Below are positions 41,248 through 49,225 of a stretch of 64,000 nt of DNA, in pieces; the stretch's first letter is position 1, and each line of letters begins with the position of its first letter. The DNA lies in assembly GCF_003432115.1 (NCBI RefSeq), contig NZ_QWDC01000002.1:930001-994000 (forward strand). The letters are read 5' to 3'. The position numbers and the translations under genes are program-made. The DNA comes from Mucilaginibacter conchicola (GTDB taxonomy: Bacteria; Bacteroidota; Bacteroidia; Sphingobacteriales; Sphingobacteriaceae). Under the pieces are notes generated by a model. That model was not told the origin of the DNA, did not search any database, and worked only from the letters and a program-made list of their open reading frames with translations.

Positions 41248-42240
41248 TTATAAACCCAATTTAGCTGATATCTCCAGCATACGCTCTATCGGCTTTACAG
41301 CTTCTTTAATGATATGCGCAGGTACCTCAACCTCGGGCATTTCATTTTTTAAGCACAGGTAAAGTTTCTCCAGTGTATTGCGTTTCATGTGCGGGCAATC
41401 GTTACATGCACAAAGGTTATTTGGCGGCGCCGGGATAAATACTTTATCAGGATTATCCTTTTCCATCTGGTGCATAATACCCGATTCTGTAGCTACGATA
41501 AATTCCTTAGCGGGGCTGTTAGTAGCGTACTTCAGTATACCGGTAGTAGAGCCTATGTAATCGGCCAGTTCCAGTATCACTTCCTCACACTCCGGGTGGG
41601 CCAGTATCTTGGCATCAGGATGGCGTTCTTTAAGCTTAGTGATCTTTTCACGGCTAAATATCTCGTGCACCATGCAGGCACCGTTCCATAGTACCAGGTC
41701 GCGGCCTGTTTTTTTGGCTACCCATGCGCCAAGGTTTCTATCGGGCCCAAAGATGATCTTTTGGTCTTTTGGTAAGCTTTCTACAATCTGTACCGCGTTG
41801 CTCGAGGTACATACGATGTCGCTTAAAGCTTTCAGTTCTGCTGTACAATTTACGTAGGTAATTACCAGGTGGTCAGGGTATTGCTCTTTAAATTTCCTGA
41901 ACAAATGCGGCGGGCAGCTATCAGCCAGTGAGCAGCCTGCTTTCAGATCCGGTAGCAGAACTTTCTTATCGGGTGATAATATTTTTGCTGTTTCGGCCAT
42001 GAAGTGTACACCGGCAAAAACAATGATATCGGCATCTGTTTTAGCAGCCTGTTGCGAAAGGCCAAGGCTATCGCCAATATAATCGGCAATATCCTGTATA
42101 TCTCCTTCCTGGTAATAATGGGCCAGTATAACAGCATTTTTTTCTTTTTTGAGTTTATCTATTTCCGCAAAAAGATCAAGCGTCGGGTCGATGTATTCGT
42201 CGGCAAATCCTTTCACATTTATTTCTTCGAAGGTATTCAT
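41248..42240 (-). CDS. nadA: Quinolinate synthase A
   Basis: Condenses iminoaspartate with dihydroxyacetone phosphate to quinolinate in NAD synthesis; a 4Fe-4S enzyme. From the ATG at 42240 (MNTFEEINV) it has about 330 aa. Motifs are [22 protein letters not shown], the Cys in VNCTAE, HPEC and the final CNDCPHMK cysteines, and the [13 protein letters not shown] loop. It is divergent from nadB, the enzyme that makes its substrate, across a 395-base AT-rich gap. Confidence 0.97.
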   Translation of the reverse strand: MNTFEEINVKGFADEYIDPTLDLFAEIDKLKKEKNAVILAHYYQEGDIQDIADYIGDSLGLSQQAAKTDADIIVFAGVHFMAETAKILSPDKKVLLPDLKAGCSLADSCPPHLFRKFKEQYPDHLVITYVNCTAELKALSDIVCTSSNAVQIVESLPKDQKIIFGPDRNLGAWVAKKTGRDLVLWNGACMVHEIFSREKITKLKERHPDAKILAHPECEEVILELADYIGSTTGILKYATNSPAKEFIVATESGIMHQMEKDNPDKVFIPAPPNNLCACNDCPHMKRNTLEKLYLCLKNEMPEVEVPAHIIKEAVKPIERMLEISAKLGL

Positions 42241-42252
42241 TCCACAAATCAA

Positions 42253-42647
42253 TTAATAATAGCTTCTTTTTATATTAAAATAAAACTATTGTTTGTTAAG
42301 GTGTTAGTTATGTTAAAAAGTCGGGATACGAATTAGCTAAAAAGTTGTTTTTCCATTGTTATTAACAATTTTAAACGTCTTTATATTTTTTATCTAATTG
42401 ATTTTTAAATCCATATCGTAAACAACTTTTTGTTTAAATACTTATTTGTTAATAATTATCGGTGTGTAAAATTGTTGATTTCGTTGTGAAACTGTCTTAT
42501 AAATTGCTCAAAAGATCTGTCGAAATCTCAAAAAATCGGGGTTATCCACAGTCAATACTTTTTCTGATTTTTTTCCTACACAAATTTAACACGTTTTACC
42601 CCGCTTATTAACATAAAACCTAATTTTACACAATACATATACAAAGC
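42253..42647. other. AT-rich divergent gap between nadA and nadB; weak candidate for an origin
   Basis: The gap holds the two divergent promoters. It also has an exact DnaA box TTATCCACA at 42542-42550 and two single-mismatch forms of the box (TGTGTAAAA at 42463-42471, TTTTACACA at 42624-42632), next to about 250 bases of very AT-rich sequence with several TTAATAATT-type runs. Gene polarity does not switch here, and a DnaA box can occur by chance, so an origin is only a possibility, strengthened by the parS sites 6 kb away. Confidence 0.3.
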
Positions 42648-44240
42648 ATGACCAGAAATGTTGATTTCCTTGTTGTCGGATCGGGTATAGCCGGATTGAG
42701 TTTTGCACTTAAAGCTGCAAAGCACGGTAAGGTTCTGATAGTTACAAAAGCTAACGAGGACGAAAGCAATACTAAATACGCCCAGGGTGGTGTTGCAGTA
42801 GTTGTGGATAAAAAAGAAGATTCGTTTGAAAAGCATATAAATGACACCTTAATTGCCGGGGATGGCCTCTGCGACCCCGAAGTTGTTAGGGCTGTTGTTA
42901 CCGAAGGCCCGGAGAGAATTAACGAAATAATAGACTACGGTACTAATTTCGATAAGACAAACGATGGCATTTATGACCTGGCAAAAGAGGGCGGCCACTC
43001 TGAGTTTCGAGTACTGCATTATAAGGATATAACCGGCTTTGAAATAGAGCGTGCTTTATTAGAAGAGATCCACCGCGAACCTAATATTGAAATACTGACA
43101 CATTACTTTGCAGTAGACCTGATAACCCAACACCATTTAGGTGAGTTTGTGGATAAGTCTACCGAGGATATTAAATGTTACGGTATTTATGCTTTCAACA
43201 CAGAAACTAATCATGTTGAAAAGATACTTTCAAAGATAACCGTAATGGCATCTGGTGGTGCGGGGCATATTTACTCTGTTACTACTAACCCTGTTATTGC
43301 TACCGGTGATGGTGTGGCCATGGTTTACCGTGCAAAAGGTAAAGTAAGGAATATGGAGTTTATCCAGTTCCATCCAACGGCTTTATATAATCCGGGCGAA
43401 TATCCATCTTTCCTTATATCAGAGGCGGTACGTGGTTTCGGGGGTATATTAAAACGTACTAATGGTGAAGAGTTTATGCAGGAGTATGACCCGCGTAAGT
43501 CGTTAGCACCAAGAGATATTGTAGCACGTGCTATTGATGCTGAGATAAAAAAATCGGGTGAGGATTATGTTTATCTTGATGTAAGGCATAAAAAGAAGAA
43601 GGATATCCTGCAGCATTTCCCTAATATCTACGCCAAATGTTTAGATATGGGTATAGATATGACCCGCGATATGATACCTGTTGCACCTGCGTGCCATTAT
43701 ATGTGTGGTGGTGTACTGGTAGATCATCAGGGCCGTTCGTCTATTAACCGCTTGTATGCTTGTGGCGAGTGTTCATCAACAGGACTGCATGGTGCTAACC
43801 GTTTGGCTTCTAATTCATTATTAGAAGCATTGGTTTTTGCCCATCGTATATATAAGGATGCGGTTGTTGATTTCTCTAACATAGTAGTACCGGATAACAT
43901 ACCGGATTGGGACGAGAAAGGTGTGCAGTTGTCAGACGAAGATATCCTGGTTACACACAACATCCGTGAGATGCAAAAGCTGATGAATGACTATGTAGGT
44001 ATCGTCCGTTCAGATTTCAGACTGGAGCGGGCCATGCGCCGCCTGCGTTTATTATATGAAGAAACTGAGGAGTTTTATAAACGAACTAAACTATCCGTTA
44101 AACTTTGTGAGTTGCGTAACCTGATACAAGTATCGTACATCGTAGTAAAATCGGCCATGATGCGTAAAGAAAGCAGGGGTTTGCATTATACTACGGACTA
44201 CCCTGCACATCAAGAAGTTTTAGAAGATACGGTGTTTTAG
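42648..44240 (+). CDS. nadB: L-aspartate oxidase
   Basis: A FAD enzyme that oxidises L-aspartate to iminoaspartate for quinolinate synthesis. It has 530 aa. The FAD motif is LVVGSGIAGLSFAL; the signature EFRVLHYKDITGFEIERAL, MEFIQFHPTALYNPGEYP and HYMCGGVLVDHQGRSS with the GECSSTGLHGANRLASNSLLE stretch mark the flavin site and active site. It is divergent from nadA, forming a NAD synthesis pair. Confidence 0.97.
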   Translation: MTRNVDFLVVGSGIAGLSFALKAAKHGKVLIVTKANEDESNTKYAQGGVAVVVDKKEDSFEKHINDTLIAGDGLCDPEVVRAVVTEGPERINEIIDYGTNFDKTNDGIYDLAKEGGHSEFRVLHYKDITGFEIERALLEEIHREPNIEILTHYFAVDLITQHHLGEFVDKSTEDIKCYGIYAFNTETNHVEKILSKITVMASGGAGHIYSVTTNPVIATGDGVAMVYRAKGKVRNMEFIQFHPTALYNPGEYPSFLISEAVRGFGGILKRTNGEEFMQEYDPRKSLAPRDIVARAIDAEIKKSGEDYVYLDVRHKKKKDILQHFPNIYAKCLDMGIDMTRDMIPVAPACHYMCGGVLVDHQGRSSINRLYACGECSSTGLHGANRLASNSLLEALVFAHRIYKDAVVDFSNIVVPDNIPDWDEKGVQLSDEDILVTHNIREMQKLMNDYVGIVRSDFRLERAMRRLRLLYEETEEFYKRTKLSVKLCELRNLIQVSYIVVKSAMMRKESRGLHYTTDYPAHQEVLEDTVF

Positions 44241-44249
44241 CACATTGAA

Positions 44250-44657
44250 CTATTTTAGCTTGGCCCAATTTATTGACCGCGTTAAAACTATCGAGACAGG
44301 CTTTTCTTTATTTTTAAGTTTACCATCTCTACGGTAGCGAAACGGGTCAAAGTAGATACCGTCATTATACATGTATATGATGTAACTCTTTAAGTTTTGA
44401 GGTCCTATGAACTTAATCGACAAGTGTCCCGGTTTTACTAAGAGTTGATTAGTGTAGTACGATTTGGCTAATATATCTTTTATTAATCTCAAGCTTTGTT
44501 GATTGACGATCCATTTTTTATTGTTATTTGAATCATGAATTTCAATTGCTGTTACGTCTGTTAAATCTATAAATGATTTAACACTCATTTTATCGTCTTG
44601 CCCAAATAAGTTGTAAGGACTTGCGATAAGAAGGAGAAAAAAAAATGGTCTTAACAC
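44250..44657 (-). CDS. Secreted hypothetical protein, GTG start
   Basis: The frame is open to 44777, but that would make a peptide from the tRNA-Gly gene (44675-44747), so the real start is later. A GTG at 44657 gives a typical signal peptide (LRPFFFLLLIASPYNLFGQ). The mature part of about 115 aa is basic and beta-rich, with IDLTDVTAIEIHDSNNNKKW and YYTNQLLVKPGHLSIKF. No family is recognised. It stands alone between nadB and the tRNA. Confidence 0.65.
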   Translation of the reverse strand: MLRPFFFLLLIASPYNLFGQDDKMSVKSFIDLTDVTAIEIHDSNNNKKWIVNQQSLRLIKDILAKSYYTNQLLVKPGHLSIKFIGPQNLKSYIIYMYNDGIYFDPFRYRRDGKLKNKEKPVSIVLTRSINWAKLK

Positions 44658-44674
44658 ATTAATATTTGTATTTG

Positions 44675-44747
44675 AGCGAAAAACGGGGTTCGAACCCGCG
44701 GCCTTCAGTTTGGGAAACTGATGCTCTACCAGCTGAGCTATTTTCGC
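44675..44747 (-). tRNA. tRNA-Gly(CCC)
   Basis: A complete cloverleaf on the minus strand: 7-bp acceptor GCGAAAA/TTTTCGC, D arm GCTC...GAGC, anticodon stem TCAGT/ACTGA with loop TTCCCAA (anticodon CCC), T loop TTCGAAC. Length is 73 nt without encoded CCA. Confidence 0.95.
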
Positions 44748-44810
44748 TTGTATCATCAAACATAATAATTTATTCACTCATTCACTCATTCAAAAATCAC
44801 TCATTAAAAT

Positions 44811-45323
44811 ATGCCTGTTATACTACCTGTAAAAGATAAATCGCCCCAGATTGGTAAAGATTCGTTTATTGCGCCTAATGCTACTATAGTGGGCGATGTG
44901 GTAATGGGCGATAATTGCTCCGTTTGGTTCAATGCCGTTATCCGTGGTGATGTACATTACATCAAGATAGGTAACAATACCAATATCCAGGATAATGCTT
45001 GCATCCACGCTACGTATTTAAAAGCGCCAACTAATATAGGTAACAATGTTTCAATCGGTCATAACGCCATTGTACATGGTTGTACATTAAAGGATAATGT
45101 TTTAATAGGCATGGGGGCCATTGTAATGGACGATGCTGTGGTAGAGGAGTATGTGATCATCGGCGCAGGTTCTGTTGTATTAGAACGCACCGTATGCGAA
45201 TCGGGCTATTTATACGCCGGTTCTCCCGCTAAAAAAATAAAGCCCCTTACTGATGAGCAAAGGGCTTTATTAGATAAGTTGCCGAATAATTATATCATGT
45301 ATTCGGGCTGGTTTAAAGAGTAA
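44811..45323 (+). CDS. Gamma-carbonic anhydrase family protein
   Basis: A soluble protein of 170 aa with a left-handed beta-helix of hexapeptide repeats (residues about 15-135). The metal-site pattern is present: IQDNACIHAT and SIGHNAIVHGC provide the zinc histidines. It belongs to the YrdA/CaiE/PaaY branch, where carbonic anhydrase activity is not always shown. Its stop overlaps the convergent Ig-like lipoprotein gene by 11 bases. The promoter side (44769-44808) has short TCACTCATT repeats. Confidence 0.9.
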   Translation: MPVILPVKDKSPQIGKDSFIAPNATIVGDVVMGDNCSVWFNAVIRGDVHYIKIGNNTNIQDNACIHATYLKAPTNIGNNVSIGHNAIVHGCTLKDNVLIGMGAIVMDDAVVEEYVIIGAGSVVLERTVCESGYLYAGSPAKKIKPLTDEQRALLDKLPNNYIMYSGWFKE

Positions 45324-46953
45324 CCTGTTCTTGAGGGATGGCCAAAGGTTCTTCCGATTCCCAGTTGGGCCTCAGCGTAAGTTCCTTATCATAAAGCCAT
45401 ATATTCTCTGGCTGTTGTTGTTGCTTTACATTACCACTATCCCAACGGCCATTCTTGTTATTATCATAAACCACTCTTATACGGTATTTACCGGTTAGGT
45501 AGTTTTTATAGATTATAGAGGTGCTGCTGGTTATAGGGTCGCTTCTTAATAAGTTCTTTTGGTCATCCAATAACTCAACTACATAACTTTTATCAGGCTC
45601 CGGAACGGTTACTTTTAAAGTAAGCTGACTATAATTTTCTTGTTTATCACCTTCAAAGTTAACCCCTGCACGTTTGTTTTTATCGCCATAAATATCTGTA
45701 AAAGCATCTTCATTTAAAGTGAGCTGATATTTGCGCCCCGGCCTGAAACGGTATTTTAAATAGACCGTACGGGTTGATGCGGTATCTTTTGTAATTGTAA
45801 AGTTTTGTATAGTTGTCGAATCTTCTTTAAGGATCATCAAGCCCTGTTCGTATGAGGCTATAGGCAGGTTAGCAGTTATAGATAGATCCATTCCCGGTTT
45901 AAGCCTGTTGTCTCTGTTTATGCCGTACTTAAAACCTAAATTACGGGTAAACGATTCTTTCTTTTGCTTGCGCTGATAAATAGTATCTAAAACTTTATTA
46001 TTATCAAAAACAGCTACACTTATCGAATCCCAATCCATATTTTTCATATAAACTGTGGCAGTATCTTTGGTCTTGGCTATTTCTACTATTTTTTGATCAT
46101 TTAATGCAGGCGGATAAATTATTTTAACCGAAGGACTGGCCAGGCGTTTGTTGAAGTTTAGCGCTAATACTCCATCTGTACCAAACTTTTTTTCAACCCT
46201 GAATTTGTTTGGTATCTGCTGGAAGAGTGCGAGGCGGATATTGCTCGAATCTTTAGTAAGTACTATAGGTTTTTTTGAGAAAGCGATCAATTCCTTATCG
46301 TTATCGAATATCTTATTCGGGCTGGCTTCCTTTAACGCGTAAATGCGATAAGTACCTTCATGTAAGTTGTTAAGAGAAAAGTTACCGGATGAATCTGTTG
46401 TTGCAAATATGCTTGGTTTCTTTTTGCCAAACAGCAACGAGTCTTGGCTTATAGGGAAGATCATTACTGTAGCATCTTTCTCTCTCTCTTGTGTGGTGCT
46501 GTTGATCACCGAACCCGACATGCTCAAAGAATCAATATGCGGACCGGTGGAAAATACGTAAGTAAAGTTTTTTAGCACATTGCTTTCATTTACATCCTGT
46601 ATTGCCTTACCAAAATTGATAACGTAAGTTGTATTTTTTTGCAGCGTGTCTTTAAATTTGATTTGAAGTGTTCTTCGATTGGCATTATACTCCGGTGCTT
46701 TCTCCGGGGTAGGGCTCATGGTAATTTCCTGGTAAGTGTTGGTGAGTTTAAAAAATTCATCAAACTCAAGATTAACTTCTTTTGCATTAAAATTTCTGGT
46801 CATGTTGGCCGGTGTTGCTTTCAGCAATTTGGGCGGGGTAAGGTCACGCGGGCCACCCTGAGGTTTTTGAATAGCCGCGCAACCAAAAATGATCAAAATG
46901 GCTATCACAAGCGAAAGATTTTTTGCAAAAAAGGCAGGTTTTTGATTTAACAT
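45313..46953 (-). CDS. Ig-like domain surface lipoprotein
   Basis: An exported lipoprotein of 546 aa with a lipobox in LIIFGC (Cys25). Directly after comes the GGPRDLTPPKLLKATP motif of the SbsA-type Ig-like domain (about 35-135), common in Bacteroidetes cell-surface lipoproteins, followed by a carboxypeptidase-like or SdrD-B-like segment (about 155-235, DSSGNFSLNNLHEGTYRIYALKE). A second pair of beta domains follows (about 330-440) and ends with EGTYRIRVVYDNNKNGRWDSG. Function is unknown; it is probably structural on the outer membrane. The C-terminal codons overlap the convergent carbonic anhydrase gene. Confidence 0.85.
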   Translation of the reverse strand: MLNQKPAFFAKNLSLVIAILIIFGCAAIQKPQGGPRDLTPPKLLKATPANMTRNFNAKEVNLEFDEFFKLTNTYQEITMSPTPEKAPEYNANRRTLQIKFKDTLQKNTTYVINFGKAIQDVNESNVLKNFTYVFSTGPHIDSLSMSGSVINSTTQEREKDATVMIFPISQDSLLFGKKKPSIFATTDSSGNFSLNNLHEGTYRIYALKEASPNKIFDNDKELIAFSKKPIVLTKDSSNIRLALFQQIPNKFRVEKKFGTDGVLALNFNKRLASPSVKIIYPPALNDQKIVEIAKTKDTATVYMKNMDWDSISVAVFDNNKVLDTIYQRKQKKESFTRNLGFKYGINRDNRLKPGMDLSITANLPIASYEQGLMILKEDSTTIQNFTITKDTASTRTVYLKYRFRPGRKYQLTLNEDAFTDIYGDKNKRAGVNFEGDKQENYSQLTLKVTVPEPDKSYVVELLDDQKNLLRSDPITSSTSIIYKNYLTGKYRIRVVYDNNKNGRWDSGNVKQQQQPENIWLYDKELTLRPNWESEEPLAIPQEQVTL

Positions 46954-47068
46954 ATATTTTAAGCCCTATAAGCGATTTTTATGTTTTTATGAACGCCAAT
47001 ATTAAAAAAGTAAAATAATGGCTTAAAATTAATATTTTATAATTATCTGTAAATCAATAATTTATGCT

Positions 47069-48931
47069 CTATCGCGATACATGCACCATCAAAACCGACA
47101 CATCTGACGGAGAAACGCCCGAGATACGAGATGCCTGGCCTAAAGTACGTGGCTTTATTCTACTCAGTTTTTCACGAGCCTCTTTTGATAGCGAACCCAA
47201 TTGACTATAATCAAAATTTGGATTGATCTCACGGTCTTCCATTTTTTTCATCTTGTCAACTATCTCCATCTCTTTGATAAAGTAACTCTCGTATTTGATT
47301 TTTATTTCAGCCTGCTCAATAGTTTCTTTATCATATTTTGATAACAGCTCTTGTAATGAATTATCTGCGGCTTTCAGCTCATCAAAGCCTACCTGTGGGC
47401 GGCTTAATAAATTGAAAAGCTTTGTGTTTTGAGGGATGGCTGAAGTACCGTTCTCTTCCAGTATGGCATTTACTTTACTGGGCTCAATACTTTTAGCTTT
47501 TGTGAAAGCTACTATATCGTCAGAGTTTTTGATCTTGGCATTCACTTTCTCCAGTCGTTCATCATTGATCAAACCCAGCTCATGGCCAATAGGACTTAAC
47601 CTGATATCGGCATTATCCTGGCGAAGTAACAGTCGGTGTTCGGCCCTTGAAGTGAACATACGATAAGGTTCTTCTGTGCCTTTTGTTACCAGGTCATCTA
47701 TCAATACACCTATGTATGACTCTGATCTTTTCAATATCAGTTCATGTTTATCGTTGATCTTTTGATGCGCATTGATGCCCGCAATGAAACCCTGAGACGC
47801 TGCCTCTTCATAACCGGTAGTACCATTTATCTGGCCGGCAAAATACAGGTTGCTGATCTGTTTGGTTTCAAGCGTTAAACTTAGCTGCGTAGGGGGGAAG
47901 AAATCGTACTCTATGGCATAACCAGGCCGGAACATTTTGGCGGTCTCAAATCCCGGTATTTGGGTCAAAGCACGGTACTGTACATCTTCAGGTAACGAGG
48001 TTGAGAAACCATTTACATAGATCTCAACTGTATTTAATCCTTCAGGTTCTACAAAGATCTGGTGCCTGTCGCGCTCTGCAAAACGGTTGATCTTGTCTTC
48101 AATGGATGGGCAATACCGTGGGCCTAAACCTTTGATACGGCCGGTAAACATTGGTGATTTTTCAAAGCCTTCTTTCAGTGTTTCGTGCACATTGCTGTTG
48201 GTATAAGTTATCCAGCAGCAGCGTTGCTCCTCTATACCCTGTACATCGGTGTAAGAGAATTTGCCCCTGACAGTATCGCCCCATTGTTCTTCCATCAACG
48301 AGTAATTAAGGCTGCGCCCATCTACACGGGGTGGAGTACCGGTCTTCATACGGCCTGCTTCAAAGCCCAAGGTTACCAGTTGTTCGGTAAGGCCTGTAGC
48401 AGCTTTTTCACCTGTTCTGCCACCGCCAAATTTCTTCTCACCAATATGGATAATCCCATTCAAAAAAGTACCATTGGTAAGTACAACTGCATCGGCCTCT
48501 ATCTCTACACCTATAGAAGTTTTTACGCCTGCAACAGTATTATTCTTTATTAAAAGAGAAGTTACTGTATCCTGCCACATGTCAACATTAGGGGTACGTT
48601 CAAGGGCTAAACGCCACTCTTCAGCAAAGCGCATGCGGTCGCTTTGGGCACGTGGGCTCCACATAGCCGGGCCTTTAGACTGGTTCAGCATCCTGAACTG
48701 GATAGACGTTTTATCGGTGATAATACCCGAGTATCCACCCAAAGCATCTACCTCGCGCACTATCTGTCCTTTAGCCACACCACCCATTGCAGGGTTACAA
48801 CTCATCTGTGCAATGGTGCCCATATTCATGGTAATAAGCAACACAGATGAACCTAAATTGGCAGCAGCAGCAGCAGCTTCACAGCCCGCATGACCCGCAC
48901 CAACTACAATAACATTATACTTCTTAAACAT
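47069..48931 (-). CDS. mnmG: tRNA uridine-34 carboxymethylaminomethyl synthase MnmG
   Basis: With MnmE it modifies the wobble uridine of several tRNAs. It has 620 aa. The FAD motif is [12 protein letters not shown]; the family blocks [39 protein letters not shown] and [16 protein letters not shown] are present, and the C-terminal domain ends [12 protein letters not shown]-like. It is flanked by a parS-like site 11 bases before its start. In many bacteria mnmG is adjacent to the chromosome origin. Confidence 0.98.
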   Translation of the reverse strand: MFKKYNVIVVGAGHAGCEAAAAAANLGSSVLLITMNMGTIAQMSCNPAMGGVAKGQIVREVDALGGYSGIITDKTSIQFRMLNQSKGPAMWSPRAQSDRMRFAEEWRLALERTPNVDMWQDTVTSLLIKNNTVAGVKTSIGVEIEADAVVLTNGTFLNGIIHIGEKKFGGGRTGEKAATGLTEQLVTLGFEAGRMKTGTPPRVDGRSLNYSLMEEQWGDTVRGKFSYTDVQGIEEQRCCWITYTNSNVHETLKEGFEKSPMFTGRIKGLGPRYCPSIEDKINRFAERDRHQIFVEPEGLNTVEIYVNGFSTSLPEDVQYRALTQIPGFETAKMFRPGYAIEYDFFPPTQLSLTLETKQISNLYFAGQINGTTGYEEAASQGFIAGINAHQKINDKHELILKRSESYIGVLIDDLVTKGTEEPYRMFTSRAEHRLLLRQDNADIRLSPIGHELGLINDERLEKVNAKIKNSDDIVAFTKAKSIEPSKVNAILEENGTSAIPQNTKLFNLLSRPQVGFDELKAADNSLQELLSKYDKETIEQAEIKIKYESYFIKEMEIVDKMKKMEDREINPNFDYSQLGSLSKEAREKLSRIKPRTLGQASRISGVSPSDVSVLMVHVSR

Positions 48932-48941
48932 ATTAATGGTG

Positions 48942-48959
48942 ATGTTCCACGTGGAACAT
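48942..48959. promoter_or_regulatory. parS-like ParB binding site 1
   Basis: ATGTTCCACGTGGAACAT is an 18-bp perfect palindrome. It fits the bacterial parS consensus (TGTTTCACGTGAAACA) with one symmetric substitution. It lies 11 bases upstream of the mnmG ATG, inside its promoter or leader. Confidence 0.85.
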
Positions 48960-48970
48960 TCTTTAAAATA

Positions 48971-49216
48971 TCAATTAGATGTTCCACGTGGAACATTGAA
49001 AAACGAGTACAATCCAAATGCTGCCCATATACCTTCAAGTACAACAAAAGGATAAAATTCTATTAAATAAGAGGAGTAGCCACATATAGCCGCCCCTATA
49101 AAATTCATAGCCGAATAAACCCTGCTCTGTGTGTTTAGTACCTTAAAAAGGTTAAACACAAAGGCCGCTAACAGGATAGTTACCCCAACAGATGCAATGA
49201 TATCAGACTGTTTCAT
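48971..49216 (-). CDS. CBU_0592-like small membrane protein, 81 aa
   Basis: A small inner-membrane protein with three hydrophobic helices (about 7-22, 35-52, 55-75), matching the CBU_0592-like family: start Q-S-DIIASVGVTILL, middle NFIGAAICGYSSYLI, and VLEGIWAAFGLYS. The family function is unknown. Its last codons are made from a parS site: NVPRGT near the end is encoded by 48979-48996. The gene is 9 bases upstream of the ABC-F stop on the same strand. Confidence 0.8.
   Translation of the reverse strand: MKQSDIIASVGVTILLAAFVFNLFKVLNTQSRVYSAMNFIGAAICGYSSYLIEFYPFVVLEGIWAAFGLYSFFNVPRGTSN
48979..48996. promoter_or_regulatory. parS-like ParB binding site 2
   Basis: A second identical 18-bp palindrome, 37 bases from site 1 start to start. 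It overlaps the 3' end of the small membrane protein gene and is translated as part of NVPRGT. Confidence 0.85.
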
Positions 49217-49225
49217 GCCGTGTTA

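Noticed and set aside
42253-42647. Firm call of oriC
   Set aside because: Only one exact DnaA box, no polarity switch of genes and no skew calculation; kept as a low-confidence candidate only.
44769-44808. TCACTCATT repeats before the carbonic anhydrase gene
   Set aside because: Only three imperfect short copies; no known regulator matches.
48942-48996. Palindromes as simple eukaryote-like E-boxes or chance CACGTG
   Set aside because: Two identical 18-bp palindromes so close together by chance is very unlikely, and they fit parS.
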